A stretch of DNA of 64,000 bases from Amycolatopsis eburnea. GTDB taxonomy: Bacteria > Actinomycetota > Actinomycetes > Mycobacteriales > Pseudonocardiaceae. The stretch spans positions 1 through 64,000 of the forward strand of contig NZ_RSEC01000036.1 of assembly GCF_003937945.1 (NCBI RefSeq). Reading direction: 5' to 3'. This document shows positions 24,128 through 35,822 of the stretch, piece by piece. A program made the position numbers and the translations under genes. The notes beneath the pieces were generated by a model. It was not told the origin of the DNA. It did no database searches and saw nothing but the letters and a program-made list of their open reading frames with translations. Positions within the stretch are counted from its first letter, which is position 1; the number at the start of each line of letters is the position of its first letter.

Positions 24128-26470
24128 GTGCGTATCGCGGTCATCGGCGGCGGCCCGGCGGGCCTGTACTTCGCCGCGCTGGCGAAACAGCTCGGCCCCG
24201 GCCACGAAATCACGGTCTGGGAGCGCAACGCCCCGGACGACACGTTCGGCTTCGGCGTCGTCTTCTCCGACGAGACGCTCGGCGGCATCGAGCACGCCGA
24301 CCCGGCGGTGCACGAGGCCATGAAGGCCGAGTTCGCGCGGTGGGACGACATCGACGTCCACTACCGCGGCACGGTGACCACCTCGGGCGGCCACGGCTTC
24401 GCGGCGATGAGCCGCAAGCGCCTTCTCGGCATCCTGCAGAGCCGCTGCGGCGAACTCGGCGTCGGGCTGCACTTCCGCGAGGAGGCGCCCGCGGACCTCT
24501 CGGGGTACGACCTCGTCGTCGCCGCCGACGGCCTCAACTCCGCGATCCGGAACCGGTACGCCGAGACCTTCCGGCCGAGCGTCGAAACCCGCCGGTGCCG
24601 CTACATCTGGCTGGGCACGGACCTCGTGTTCGACGCCTTCAAGTTCTACGTCCTCGACACGCCGGCCGGGATCATGCAGATCCACGGCTACCCGTACGGC
24701 CGCGACGGCAGCACGTTCATCCTCGAGGTCCAGGAAGACGTTTGGCAGCGGACATTCGGTCCCGTCGCGGCGACCTCACTCAAGCCGGGCGAGAGCGACG
24801 AGAAGTCCATCGCACTGATCCGCGAGCTGTGCGCCGACGTCCTCGACGGCCACCAGGTCATGGCGAACAACTCGAAGTGGGTTTCGTTCGGCACGGTCCG
24901 CTGCGAGACGTGGGTGCACGAGAACGTCGTTCTCCTCGGCGACGCGGCGCACACCGCGCACTTCTCGATCGGCTCCGGCACGAAGCTGGCGATGGAGGAC
25001 GCGCTCGCGCTCGCCGCCTGCCTGCACGAAAACGACGGCGTCGCGGCGGCGCTCAAGGCGTACGAACTGGAACGGCGGCCGGTCGTCACGTCGACGCAGC
25101 GCGCCGCGCAGGCGAGCCTGGAGTGGTTCGAGAACATCGCGCAGTACACCCACCAGGAGCCGCCGCAGTTCGCGTTCAACATCCTCACGCGCAGCCGCCG
25201 CGTCACCTACGACAACCTCCGACTGCGCGACCCGGAGTTCGCCACCGAGCTGGACCACTGGTTCGCGCGGTCGCTCGGGACGACGTCGCGGCCGCCGATG
25301 TTCCAGCCCTACCGGCTGGGTTCGCTGGAGCTGCCGAACCGGATCGTCGTGTCCCCGATGGACATGTACTCGGCGGTCGACGGCGTGGCGGGCGACTTCC
25401 ACCTGGTGCACCTGGGCAGCAAGGCGCTGGGCGGGGCCGGGCTGGTGATGACCGAGATGGTCTGCGTCTCCCCCGAAGGCCGGATCACCCCCGGCTGTGG
25501 CGGGCTGTACACGCCGGAACAGGAAGCCGCCTGGAAGCGGGTGGTGGACTTCGTGCACGCGCAGTCGCCCGCGCGCATCGGCGTCCAATTGGGACACTCC
25601 GGCCGCAAGGGCTCGACGAAACTCATGTGGGACGGCATCGACGAGCCGCTCCCGTCGGGCAACTGGGAGGTCTGCGCCCCTTCCGCCCTGCCGTACTCCG
25701 CGCGGAACCAGGTCCCGCGCGAACTGTCCACAACGGAGCTTTCCGAGATCCGGGACCAGTTCGTCGCGTGTGCTCGGGCCGCCGCCCGTGCCGGGTTCGA
25801 CGTCCTCGAACTGCACTGCGCGCACGGCTACCTGCTGTCGTCGTTCCTGTCGCCGCTGACCAACCGGCGGACCGACGCCTACGGCGGCTCGCTCGAGAAC
25901 CGGTTGCGCTTCCCGCTGGAAGTCTTCGACGCGGTCCGCGCCGCGTGGCCCGCCGAGCGGCCGATGACCGTCCGGATCTCGGCGACCGACTGGTGCGAGG
26001 GCGGCATCGACGCCGACGACGCCGTCGAGATCGCGCGCGCGTTCGCCTCCCACGGCGCCGCGGGGATCGACGTCTCCACCGGGCAGGTCGTCAGCGAGGA
26101 ACGCCCGCAGTACGGCCGCAGCTACCAGACGCCGTACGCCGACCGGATCCGCAACGAGATCGGCGAGGAGTACGGGATCGCGGTGATCGCGGTCGGCGCG
26201 ATCTCGTCGTACGACGACGTGAACTCGCTGATCCTGGCCGGGCGCGCGGACCTCTGCGCGCTGGGCCGAACGCACCTCTATGATCCACAGTGGACGCTGC
26301 ACGCGGCGGCCGAGCAGGATTACCCGCTGCCGTGGCCGAAGCCGTTCGCCGCGGGCAGCCGCAAACCCCAGACCGGCCGCAGCGACGGCCCGGAACCACG
26401 CCTCGACCTCGTCCGCTCCGGGCCGGCGGGGACTGCCCATGCCCGCTGGCGACCGGGAGCTTCACAATGA
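24128..26470 (+). CDS. Fused anthraniloyl/salicylyl-CoA 5-hydroxylase and OYE-type reductase
   Basis: A 780-residue two-domain flavoprotein starting at a GTG. Residues 1 to about 385 form a PHBH-type monooxygenase (GGGPAGLYFAALAK for the FAD dinucleotide, DGLNS, and LLGDAAHTAHFSIGSGTKLA). Residues about 395-760 form an Old Yellow Enzyme TIM barrel (FQPYRLGSLELPNRIVVSPM, QLGHSGRKGS, the HCAHGYLLSSFLSPLTNRRT motif). This fusion is known as 2-aminobenzoyl-CoA monooxygenase/reductase and as salicylyl-CoA 5-hydroxylase; both start non-classical aerobic CoA-dependent aromatic degradation. The RidA neighbour favours the amino substrate. It is coupled to the acyl-CoA dehydrogenase by an ATGA overlap. 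A dedicated aryl-CoA ligase is not adjacent. Confidence 0.9.
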   Translation: MRIAVIGGGPAGLYFAALAKQLGPGHEITVWERNAPDDTFGFGVVFSDETLGGIEHADPAVHEAMKAEFARWDDIDVHYRGTVTTSGGHGFAAMSRKRLLGILQSRCGELGVGLHFREEAPADLSGYDLVVAADGLNSAIRNRYAETFRPSVETRRCRYIWLGTDLVFDAFKFYVLDTPAGIMQIHGYPYGRDGSTFILEVQEDVWQRTFGPVAATSLKPGESDEKSIALIRELCADVLDGHQVMANNSKWVSFGTVRCETWVHENVVLLGDAAHTAHFSIGSGTKLAMEDALALAACLHENDGVAAALKAYELERRPVVTSTQRAAQASLEWFENIAQYTHQEPPQFAFNILTRSRRVTYDNLRLRDPEFATELDHWFARSLGTTSRPPMFQPYRLGSLELPNRIVVSPMDMYSAVDGVAGDFHLVHLGSKALGGAGLVMTEMVCVSPEGRITPGCGGLYTPEQEAAWKRVVDFVHAQSPARIGVQLGHSGRKGSTKLMWDGIDEPLPSGNWEVCAPSALPYSARNQVPRELSTTELSEIRDQFVACARAAARAGFDVLELHCAHGYLLSSFLSPLTNRRTDAYGGSLENRLRFPLEVFDAVRAAWPAERPMTVRISATDWCEGGIDADDAVEIARAFASHGAAGIDVSTGQVVSEERPQYGRSYQTPYADRIRNEIGEEYGIAVIAVGAISSYDDVNSLILAGRADLCALGRTHLYDPQWTLHAAAEQDYPLPWPKPFAAGSRKPQTGRSDGPEPRLDLVRSGPAGTAHARWRPGASQ

Positions 26471-27633
26471 CCGCTTTCGCTTTGACCGCCGAGCAGCAGG
26501 CTTTCGCCGCCGAGGTCCGGCGGCTGGCCGAAGACCAGCTGCGCCCGCTCGCCGAGTCCGGTGTGGAGGGTACGGTCAACCGTCCGCTGCTCAAGGCGAT
26601 GGGCACACTTGGCCTGCTCGCGCGGTTGTTCCCCGGCGTCGCGTCGGGCACGCCGTCGAGGCAGGCGGCCGCGACGGACCTGTGCATCCTGCGCGAGAAC
26701 CTCGCCATGGTGAACACCGAAGCCGAGACAGCGCTGGCGTTGCAGGGCTTGGGAAGTTACCCGGTCCTGCAGTCCGGACAGGACGAACAGGTCGCGAAGT
26801 GGCTGCCCGCGGTGGCGGCAGGCGACGCGGTGGCGGCGTTCGCGCTGACCGAGCCGGACGCCGGCTCGGACGCGGCGGCGTTGTCGCTGTCCGCGGAGCC
26901 CGACGGCGACGGCTGGCGGCTCACCGGCTCGAAGATGTGGATCTCGAACGCGCCGGAAGCGGACTTCTACACGGTGTTCGCGCGCACCACCCCGGACGCG
27001 GGTTCCCGCGGCGTCAGCGCGTTCGTCGTCCCGGCCGACCGCCCCAGCCTCGGCGGCGAGCACCTCGACCTGGTCAGCCCGCACCCGATCGGCACGGTGA
27101 CGTTCGACGGTGTCGAGGTCCGGCGCGACGAACTCCTCGGCGAAGAGAACCGCGGCTTCGCGGTGGCGATGCGGACGCTGGACCTGTTCCGCCCGAGCGT
27201 CGGCGCGTTCGCCGTCGGCATGGCGCAGGCGGCGCTGGACGCCACCGTTTCCCACACCGGCCAACGAGAAGCGTTCGGCGGCCCGTTGATCAAGCAGCAG
27301 GCGGTGGCCCACACGCTGGCGGAGATGGCGACCCGCACGGAAGCCGCGCGGCTGCTGGTCTACGCGGCGGCGGGCGCGTACGACGCGGGCGAGCCGAACC
27401 TCGGCGGCCGCGCGGCGATGGCGAAGCTGTTCGCGACCGAGGCCGCGCAGTTCGTCGTCGACTCCGCCGTCCAGCTGCACGGTGCCCGCGCCCTGCGCCG
27501 CGGGCACCTGCTGGAGCACCTCTACCGCGAGGTCCGCGCCCCACGCATCTACGAAGGCGCGTCGGAGATCCAGCGGACGATCATCGCGCGCTGGCTGGCG
27601 TCTTCGGCTTCCGGTCGAGCCACCACTGGCTGA
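26467..27633 (+). CDS. Acyl-CoA dehydrogenase of the aromatic-acid operon
   Basis: A 388-residue acyl-CoA dehydrogenase. FALTEPDAGSDAAALSLSAE and LTGSKMWISNAPEADFYTVF form the FAD and substrate region, and the catalytic Glu is in RIYEGASEIQR near the C-terminus. The ATG at 26467 overlaps the hydroxylase stop (ATGA), so it is translationally coupled and probably handles the alicyclic CoA ester made by the fused enzyme. The last 53 bp overlap the convergent DUF2306 gene. Confidence 0.92.
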   Translation: MTAFALTAEQQAFAAEVRRLAEDQLRPLAESGVEGTVNRPLLKAMGTLGLLARLFPGVASGTPSRQAAATDLCILRENLAMVNTEAETALALQGLGSYPVLQSGQDEQVAKWLPAVAAGDAVAAFALTEPDAGSDAAALSLSAEPDGDGWRLTGSKMWISNAPEADFYTVFARTTPDAGSRGVSAFVVPADRPSLGGEHLDLVSPHPIGTVTFDGVEVRRDELLGEENRGFAVAMRTLDLFRPSVGAFAVGMAQAALDATVSHTGQREAFGGPLIKQQAVAHTLAEMATRTEAARLLVYAAAGAYDAGEPNLGGRAAMAKLFATEAAQFVVDSAVQLHGARALRRGHLLEHLYREVRAPRIYEGASEIQRTIIARWLASSASGRATTG

Positions 27634-28273
27634 GCAGCAACAGCGTCAGGATGCTCAGCGCGCCGGAAACCGTCGCGGCGCTGAGGATCATGTTGTCCTT
27701 GTCCCCGCCCCTGGGCAGGACCAGCAGGAACCCGAGTGGCGACAGGGCACGGCTCATCAGGGTGTTCATGCACATGGCGAAGCTGCGGATCATCCACTTG
27801 CGGTGGTCGGCGAAGCGCCGTTGCCGGACCGCCCGCCACCCGGCGATCGTGAACCCGAGCCACAGCAAGGCCGCCACGACGTCCAGCGCGGCGACGACCG
27901 GCCCGAACGGGCTGACCGCCCCGATCGTCGCCGCCATCACGGCGGAGGGAATGGCCCCGGCGAAGACGTAGACCCGCCCGACCCGCCGGTGCACGACGGG
28001 GTGCGTCCGCCGCAGCCACGGCCAGATCTGCAGGATGACGCCGACGATGGCGACCGTCCCGAAGGCGATGTGGACGACGAGGAACCAGTAGTGCGCGGCG
28101 AACCCGGCCGGCGCGGGCACGCGCGACCGCGCCGGATCGAGCGTGAGGTACGGCGGCACGGAGTACGCCAGGAAGACCGCGACGACGAGCGCCAGCGGCA
28201 CCACCCACGGCCGCCGCCACCACGTCGGTTTCCCCTGCGCGGGTGCGGGTCTGAGCTCCGTCCGAACGGTCAT
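27581..28273 (-). CDS. DUF2306-family membrane protein
   Basis: A 230-residue protein from the ATG at 28273, with GGGGG six bases upstream. About six transmembrane segments are seen; HYWFLVVHIAFGTVAIVGVI, HPVVHRRVGRVYVFAG and RRFADHRKWMIRSFA carry the histidines typical of DUF2306, which suggest haem or metal binding. Function unknown. Its 3' end overlaps the convergent acyl-CoA dehydrogenase gene by 53 bp, a longer overlap than elsewhere in the window; both frames look real. Confidence 0.85.
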   Translation of the reverse strand: MTVRTELRPAPAQGKPTWWRRPWVVPLALVVAVFLAYSVPPYLTLDPARSRVPAPAGFAAHYWFLVVHIAFGTVAIVGVILQIWPWLRRTHPVVHRRVGRVYVFAGAIPSAVMAATIGAVSPFGPVVAALDVVAALLWLGFTIAGWRAVRQRRFADHRKWMIRSFAMCMNTLMSRALSPLGFLLVLPRGGDKDNMILSAATVSGALSILTLLLLSQWWLDRKPKTPASAR

Positions 28274-28380
28274 GGCTACCCCCAGGTCGGCTACCCATCC
28301 GACGCTAGAAGCTTCTCCCGCCCGCCCCCATCCGGCCCACCACCGTCCCCCCGGTAGGGCCCGCCCTACCGCCAAAAGCC

Positions 28381-28427
28381 GTGAAGGCCACCATGAGGAA
28401 CTTGACCTTCCTCATGGTGGCCTTCAC
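28381..28427. repeat. Perfect 20-bp hairpin, gtgaaggccaccatgaggaa
   Basis: The arms 28381-28400 and 28408-28427 are exactly complementary with a 7-nt loop. It ends 10 bp beyond the 3' end of the GH1 gene, so it probably terminates the long minus-strand transporter operon. The gtgaaggcc word is shared with the hairpin at 44608-44658. Confidence 0.85.
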
Positions 28428-28437
28428 GAAGTCTGGC

Positions 28438-29841
28438 TCAGCTGCCGCGCACCCGCCGGACGGTGTCGCGGTAGAAGTACCCGCTCTGCTTGATCGTCCG
28501 CTCCTGAGTCTCGTAGTCCACCCGGATCAGCCCGAACCGCTTCGCGTACCCGTACGCCCACTCGAAGTTGTCCAAAAGGGACCAAGCGAAGTACCCCCGC
28601 ACGTCCGCCCCCGCCTCACGCGCCGCCGCCACCGCTGCGATGTGCGAGGCCAGGTAAGCCGTCCGCTGCTCGTCGCGGACGAAGCCGGAAGAGTCCGGGT
28701 CGTCGTCGAAGGCCGAGCCGTTCTCCGTGATGTACATCGGGAGGCCCGGGTAGTCGCGGCCCAGGCGGGTCAGCAGCTCGGTGAACTTGCCCGGGAGGAT
28801 CTCCCAGCCCATCGCCGTCGTCGGTTCGCCGAACGGGATCACTCGGGAAGCCGGCGCCCCATCCTCGTCCACGGACGAGCCGTTCTCGTCCACGCCCGAG
28901 AACTGCTGGCCGAAGTAGTAGTTCACGCCGAGGAAGTCCAGCGGCGCCGAAATGACCGACAGGTCGCCGTCCTGGACCGGGAGCTTCACCCCGCGGGCGG
29001 CCAGGTCCTCCACCACGTCCTCCGGGTATCGCCCGTGGACCAGCGGGTCCAGGTAGATGCGGACGCCGAGGCCGTCCGCCTGGCGGGCCGCGCGGACGTC
29101 CTCCTCGGAGTCAGTCGCCGGGTCGGCCGTGCACATGTTGAGCGTGATGCCGAACTGCGTGTCCGCCGGCGCGGCCTCGCGCATCCGCTGCGTCGCGAGC
29201 CCGTGGCCGAGCAGCAGGTGGTGCACCGCGTGCAGGCCGGCCGCGTAGTCGCGCCGCCCGGGCGCCATCACGCCGTGCACGTACCCGTGCATCGCCGAGC
29301 ACCACGGCTCGTTCAACGTCGTCCAGTGCCGGACGCGATCCTTCAACCGGTCGAACACCAGCATCGCGTAGTCGGCGAACCGGTACGCCGTGTCGCGCGC
29401 CGGCCAGCCGCCCGCGTCCTCCAGCTCCTGCGGCAGGTCCCAGTGGTACAGCGTGAGCCACGGCGTGATCCCGCGGCTCAGCGTCTCGTCGACCAGCCGG
29501 TCGTAGAAGCCGAGGCCCGCCTCGTTGACGCCGCCGCGGCCGCGCGGCTGGACCCGGGGCCACGCCACGGAAAAGCGGTACGTGTCCGCGCCCAGTTCGC
29601 CGACCAGCGCGATGTCGGACGGCATCCGGTGGTAGTGGTCGCACGCGACCTCACCGGTGTCGTTGTTGTCGATCGCCCACGGCACCTCGCAGAAAGTGTC
29701 CCAGATGGACGGTGTGCGCCCGTCTTCGGCGACCGCCCCTTCGATCTGGTACGCGGCGGTGGCCACGCCCCAGCGGAAGTCCGGCGGCAGGGTGTCGATC
29801 AACGCCTGCTGCTCGGCGGTCGCGGCGGTGGTCTCGGTCAA
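28438..29841 (-). CDS. GH1 beta-glucosidase (cytoplasmic)
   Basis: A 467-residue family 1 glycosidase. The N-terminal signature is FRWGVATAAYQIEGAVAEDG, the acid/base Glu lies in TLNEP (about residue 177) and the nucleophile Glu in YITENGSAF (about 373). The start is a TTG at 29841 with GGAGGA six bases upstream; the longer frame has no such site. It lacks a signal peptide, so it acts on imported beta-glucosides such as cellobiose or gentio-oligosaccharides. It is the last gene of the ABC importer operon (31 bp gap), which supports a role in cleaving the transported sugar. Confidence 0.95.
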   Translation of the reverse strand: MTETTAATAEQQALIDTLPPDFRWGVATAAYQIEGAVAEDGRTPSIWDTFCEVPWAIDNNDTGEVACDHYHRMPSDIALVGELGADTYRFSVAWPRVQPRGRGGVNEAGLGFYDRLVDETLSRGITPWLTLYHWDLPQELEDAGGWPARDTAYRFADYAMLVFDRLKDRVRHWTTLNEPWCSAMHGYVHGVMAPGRRDYAAGLHAVHHLLLGHGLATQRMREAAPADTQFGITLNMCTADPATDSEEDVRAARQADGLGVRIYLDPLVHGRYPEDVVEDLAARGVKLPVQDGDLSVISAPLDFLGVNYYFGQQFSGVDENGSSVDEDGAPASRVIPFGEPTTAMGWEILPGKFTELLTRLGRDYPGLPMYITENGSAFDDDPDSSGFVRDEQRTAYLASHIAAVAAAREAGADVRGYFAWSLLDNFEWAYGYAKRFGLIRVDYETQERTIKQSGYFYRDTVRRVRGS

Positions 29842-29872
29842 GGCTCTCCTCCAGAGGTACCGGACAGGGCGT

Positions 29873-31845
<1,973 letters not shown>

Positions 31846-31846
31846 G

Positions 31847-32827
31847 TCAGCCCTCCTTCCGGGTACGCGGGTCGAGCGCGAGGTAGGCGACGTCGGCGAA
31901 CAGGTTCGCCACGAGCACGGACAGCGTGATGATCAGGAAGATGCCCTGCATCAGCGGGTAGTCCTGGGAGCCGACCGCCTGGAACAGCTGGAAGCCGACG
32001 CCGGGGTAGGAGAAGACGATCTCCACCAGCAGCGTGCCGCCGACGATGAAGCCCAGGGCCAGCGCGAAGCCGGACACGCTCGGCAGCAGCGCGTTGCGCG
32101 CCGCGTACCCGACCATCACGCGGCGCTCGGGCAGGCCCTTGGCGTGCGCGACCGTCACGTAGTCCTCGGAGGCGACGGTGACCATCATGTTGCGCATGCC
32201 CAGGATCCAGCTGCCCATCGAGCTGATCAGGATGGTGAGCGCGGGCAGCAGGCTGTGCTGGATCGCGCTGCCGATGAACGTGCCGTCCCAGCCGGGCACC
32301 GTGCCCGGGTCGTAGCCGCCGGACGACGGGAAGAAGCTGCCCGGGCCGGCCAGCAGCGTCAGCGCGATCAGGCCGAGCCAGAAGTACGGGATCGACGAGA
32401 GGAACGTCGTCACCGGCAGCAGGCCGTCGACCCACGAGCCGCGCTTCCACCCGGCGACCACGCCGAGGCCGGTGCCGATGGCGAAGCCGACGACCGTGGT
32501 GATGCCGACCAGGATGATCGTCCACGGCAGGCTGTCGCCGAGCAGCTCGGACACCGGCGTCGGGAAGAACGTGAACGAGATCCCGAGGTCGCCGCGGAAG
32601 AGCTGGCCCCAGTAGTCGAAGTACTGGGAGAGCAGGCTTTCGTTCTTGTCGAGTCCGAACAGGACGTACAGCGACTGGACCGCGTCCTGGCTGATCATGC
32701 CCTGGTTCTTCGCGATCAGCGACTGCACCGGGTCGCCCGGGATCAGCCGCGGGATGAAGAAGTTGATGGTGACGGCGGCCCACGCGGTGAAGACGTAGAA
32801 GGCCAGCCGTTGCAGCAGGTACCTCAT
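31847..32827 (-). CDS. Opp/Dpp-type ABC transporter permease (DppB-like)
   Basis: A 326-residue permease with the OppB-type start ([20 protein letters not shown]), the long extracytoplasmic loop after helix 1 ([12 protein letters not shown]) and the EAA loop in [18 protein letters not shown]. The ATG at 32827 overlaps the stop of the DppF-like ATPase gene (ATGA). The loop [20 protein letters not shown] in its middle is longer and more Gly-rich than in typical dipeptide permeases and resembles sugar-transporting members of the class. Confidence 0.92.
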   Translation of the reverse strand: MRYLLQRLAFYVFTAWAAVTINFFIPRLIPGDPVQSLIAKNQGMISQDAVQSLYVLFGLDKNESLLSQYFDYWGQLFRGDLGISFTFFPTPVSELLGDSLPWTIILVGITTVVGFAIGTGLGVVAGWKRGSWVDGLLPVTTFLSSIPYFWLGLIALTLLAGPGSFFPSSGGYDPGTVPGWDGTFIGSAIQHSLLPALTILISSMGSWILGMRNMMVTVASEDYVTVAHAKGLPERRVMVGYAARNALLPSVSGFALALGFIVGGTLLVEIVFSYPGVGFQLFQAVGSQDYPLMQGIFLIITLSVLVANLFADVAYLALDPRTRKEG

Positions 32828-33945
32828 CCGGCGGCCCCGTCGTACAGCCAGCACGCGGCCCAGTGCCCGGGCGCGTCGTCGACCTCGAACCGCGGCGGCA
32901 GCTCGGTCCGGCACCGCTCCATCGCCACCGGACAACGCGGGTGGAACCGGCACCCGGACGGCGGATCGATCAAGCTCGGCGGCTCCCCCTCCGGCACTTT
33001 CACGTGAAAGCTCCGGTTGTCCACACCCGGGTCCGGCACTTTCACGTGAAAGTGCCGGTTGTCCACAGGGCCGAGGCGGTCGGGGTCGGGCGCGGAGTCG
33101 ATGAGCAGACGCGTGTACGGGTGCGCCGGCCGCTGCGTGATGGTCTCGCTGTCGCCGCCTTCGACCATCCGGCCGGCGTACATCACCATCGTCTCGTCGG
33201 CGAAGTAGCGCGCCGACGCGATGTCGTGCGTGATGTACAGGATCGCCAGGTGCAGGCGTTCCTTGAGGTCCCGCAACAGGTTCAGCACGCCGAGCCGGAT
33301 GGAGACGTCCAACATGGACACCGGCTCGTCGGCCAGCAGCGCCTCCGGGTCGGCGCCGAGCGCCCGCGCGATCGCGACGCGCTGGCGCTGGCCACCGGAC
33401 AGCTCGTGCGGGAACTTGTCGACGTACCGCTCGGGCGGGGTCAGCTGGACGCGGGAAAGCAGCTCGTGCAACGACTTTTCGAGGTCGTCGCCGGCCCGGC
33501 CGTGGATCTTCAGCGCCCGCGTCAGGTGGTAGCGCACGGTGTGCACCGGGTTCAGCGACGCGAACGGGTCCTGGAAGATCATCTGCACCCGGCGCGCGTA
33601 GGCGCGGAACGCCTTGCCGTGCTTGACGTTCACTTCCTCGCCGTGCAGCCGGATGTCGCCGCCGGTCCGCGGGTAGATCCCCGCGAGCAGGCGCGCGACC
33701 GTCGACTTGCCCGAACCGGACTCGCCGACCAGCGCGGTGACCCGGCCCCGCCGCAGCGTCAGGGTCACGTCGTCGACGGCCTGGATGCTGCGCTTCGGGC
33801 CGGTCAGCGCGGCCCGGCCGCGCCGTCGCACCGGGAAGTGCTTGGTGAGCCCGGCCGCCTCGAGGACAACGGGGAGGTCCCCCTCCGACCCGACGGCGAC
33901 GGGGTCGGAGGGGGACTGCTCGGTCGTCACAGCTGAATCCGCCAT
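32824..33945 (-). CDS. Opp/Dpp-type ABC transporter ATPase (DppF-like) with palindrome insertion
   Basis: A 373-residue ATPase with Walker A (GESGSGKST), [15 protein letters not shown] and the Walker B aspartate in [11 protein letters not shown]. The C-terminal linker that normally runs straight from SAPDPDR to [18 protein letters not shown] is extended here by about 28 residues containing HFHVKV and SFHVKV. Those residues are encoded by two palindromic repeats. The insertion lies in a variable surface linker and the frame is intact, so the protein is probably functional. It follows the binding-protein gene by only 3 bp. Confidence 0.92.
   Translation of the reverse strand: MADSAVTTEQSPSDPVAVGSEGDLPVVLEAAGLTKHFPVRRRGRAALTGPKRSIQAVDDVTLTLRRGRVTALVGESGSGKSTVARLLAGIYPRTGGDIRLHGEEVNVKHGKAFRAYARRVQMIFQDPFASLNPVHTVRYHLTRALKIHGRAGDDLEKSLHELLSRVQLTPPERYVDKFPHELSGGQRQRVAIARALGADPEALLADEPVSMLDVSIRLGVLNLLRDLKERLHLAILYITHDIASARYFADETMVMYAGRMVEGGDSETITQRPAHPYTRLLIDSAPDPDRLGPVDNRHFHVKVPDPGVDNRSFHVKVPEGEPPSLIDPPSGCRFHPRCPVAMERCRTELPPRFEVDDAPGHWAACWLYDGAAG
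32991..33058. repeat. Paired palindromic elements (copies 3 and 4) inside a CDS
   Basis: 32991-33016 is a nearly perfect copy (one side has gctcc for gtgcc) and 33033-33058 is a perfect 26-bp palindrome, both centred on ttcacgtgaa. Each is followed by the word ttgtccaca (33017-33025, 33059-33067). Both are translated as FHVKV on the minus strand. Confidence 0.9.
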
Positions 33946-33948
33946 CGC

Positions 33949-35619
33949 TCAGGCCGACGGCTTCAGGTGCAGGACGATGTCGAGCGCGTTGCGCAGCGTC
34001 GGCTGGGCCGGCGCGTACGGGTTGGCCTCGTCCGGCCAGCCCGTCCAGTTCTTCGTGCTGTACTCGCCGCCGGAGTTGGCCGCCGACGTCGGGATCATCG
34101 GCTGCTGGTCGATCATGATCTTCTGCAGCGTCGCCATCGCGGCGGTGCGGGCGGCGTCGTCCTCGGCGTTGGCGTAGGTCTCGAGCGCCTTGGTGGCCTC
34201 GTCGTTCTTGAAGCGGCCGTAGTTGCCGTTGATGCCACCCTGGCCGGTCGGCTTGTAGCGGTTGCCGTCCATCACGTCGCGGTACATGTCGTACGGCGTC
34301 GCGCCGTCGTTGGTCCAGTGCATCAGGCCTTCGAAGTCACCGGTGTCGACCGACTTGATCCACGCATCCTGGTTCATCTTCTCGACCGTGGCGGTGATGC
34401 CGATCTGCGCCAGGTTGTCCTTGATGATCTCCAGGTCGGTGATGTAGTCCGACCAGCCGGACGGGACGGTGAGCTTGATGGCGACCGGCTTGCCGCTCGG
34501 GTCGGCCAGCTTGTCACCGGTGAACTTGTAGCCCGCGCCGGTCAGCAGCGCCTTGGCACCCGGGACGTCGACCTGCACCGTCTGCCCCTTGTACTGCGGC
34601 GCGATGAACGGGTCGCCCGCCGGCGTGGGGATGCCGGTGACCTGGTCGTTCTTCGGGTAGAAGTAGCCGGCCTCGCCCTGGTTGAAGATGTCGTCGCGGT
34701 TGATCACCTTGCTGACCGCCTGCCGCAGCTTCGCGTCGTTCCACGGCGCCTTCTCGGTGTTGAACCACAGGCCGTGCACGGCGAGCTGCGCGGGGAACCA
34801 CAGCTTGTAGTGCTGCGGGTCCTTGCTGGTGTAGACCGCCTTGTAGTTCGGGATGAAGACGAAGCTCCACTCCGAAGCGCCGCTGACCAGCGCGTTCACC
34901 TGCGCGTTGTTGTCGGTGTAGGAGGTGTAGCGGATCTCCTTGACCTTCGGCGCTTCCTGCCAGTAGCCGTCGCGGCGGACGACGATCATCGTCTGCGGCG
35001 TGGCCGACTTCAGCGTGTACGGGCCGGTGCCGATCGGGTTCTTCACGGTGTCGAGCGCCGGGTCCTTGATGCCCTGCCAGACGTGCTTGGGCACGACGAG
35101 GGTCTGCAGGATCTTGAGCTGGTTGACGAACTGGGAGCTCTCGAAGCCCAGCGTCACCTGGTTGCCGGCCGCGGCGATGTCCTTGTACGGCACGGCGTCG
35201 ACGTTCAGCGCCTTGTTGTCGCGCAGCAGCTGGAAGGTGTAGGCGACGTCCTCGGCGGTCATCGGCTGGCCGTCGGAGAACTTGACGCCGTCGCGGATGG
35301 TGAGGACGAGCTTCTTGTAGTTGTCCGCCCAGTCCCACTTCGTCGCCAGCCACGGCTTGCCGGGCTCCTGCGGCTTGACGCGGTTGTGCATGACCAGGGG
35401 CTCGTAGATCATCCAGCGGTAGCCCATGTTGGACAGCGCGGACGTCTCGAGGAACGGGTTGTTGTTCTCCGACTGCGGGCCGTCGGGCTTGCCGACGTTG
35501 AGCACGGCGTCGGGGTTGCCCTGTGCGGCGTTCGAGCTGCCGCTGCCCCCGCACGCGGTCAGGCCGCCCACGGCCATGACGGCTACCAGCGCTGCGACGA
35601 TGGAGCGCTTGACTCGCAT
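33949..35619 (-). CDS. Solute-binding lipoprotein of an Opp/Dpp-type (family 5) ABC importer
   Basis: A 556-residue lipoprotein. The signal peptide ends in the lipobox GGLTACGG (acylated Cys at about 23). The family 5 binding-protein core includes [20 protein letters not shown] and [16 protein letters not shown]. It anchors to the outer face of the membrane and hands substrate to the DppB/DppC-like permeases. It is the first gene of the six-gene operon ending in GH1. The upstream 200 bp contain a GGTCTAGACC palindrome and ACTTA repeats. Substrate is inferred to be a beta-linked oligosaccharide. Confidence 0.93.
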   Translation of the reverse strand: MRVKRSIVAALVAVMAVGGLTACGGSGSSNAAQGNPDAVLNVGKPDGPQSENNNPFLETSALSNMGYRWMIYEPLVMHNRVKPQEPGKPWLATKWDWADNYKKLVLTIRDGVKFSDGQPMTAEDVAYTFQLLRDNKALNVDAVPYKDIAAAGNQVTLGFESSQFVNQLKILQTLVVPKHVWQGIKDPALDTVKNPIGTGPYTLKSATPQTMIVVRRDGYWQEAPKVKEIRYTSYTDNNAQVNALVSGASEWSFVFIPNYKAVYTSKDPQHYKLWFPAQLAVHGLWFNTEKAPWNDAKLRQAVSKVINRDDIFNQGEAGYFYPKNDQVTGIPTPAGDPFIAPQYKGQTVQVDVPGAKALLTGAGYKFTGDKLADPSGKPVAIKLTVPSGWSDYITDLEIIKDNLAQIGITATVEKMNQDAWIKSVDTGDFEGLMHWTNDGATPYDMYRDVMDGNRYKPTGQGGINGNYGRFKNDEATKALETYANAEDDAARTAAMATLQKIMIDQQPMIPTSAANSGGEYSTKNWTGWPDEANPYAPAQPTLRNALDIVLHLKPSA

Positions 35620-35778
35620 CGGTCCTCCTAGCTATCGACGGCTTCCTGTGTCGACTGGTAGCGAGCCCCGACCGCCGGCGACCGAACGACGTCGAGAAGT
35701 CAACCCGGGTGACTCGGGTCACGTCAATAACACGGCGGTAACGTTTTGTGCCTAAGTTTAAGTACTGAAAGAACTGGC

Positions 35779-35788
35779 GGTCTAGACC
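35779..35788. promoter_or_regulatory. DasR-like (dre) palindrome upstream of the sugar importer
   Basis: GGTCTAGACC is the exact core of the Streptomyces dre consensus (ACTGGTCTAGACCAGT). It lies 160 bp upstream of the binding-protein start and outside any gene. The flanks do not match well (gc and tg). DasR is a GntR regulator that senses aminosugar phosphates. No dasR gene is in this window. Confidence 0.5.
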
Positions 35789-35822
35789 TGCTGTTCGAAC
35801 TACTCCTTGCGACGCAAGGGAA

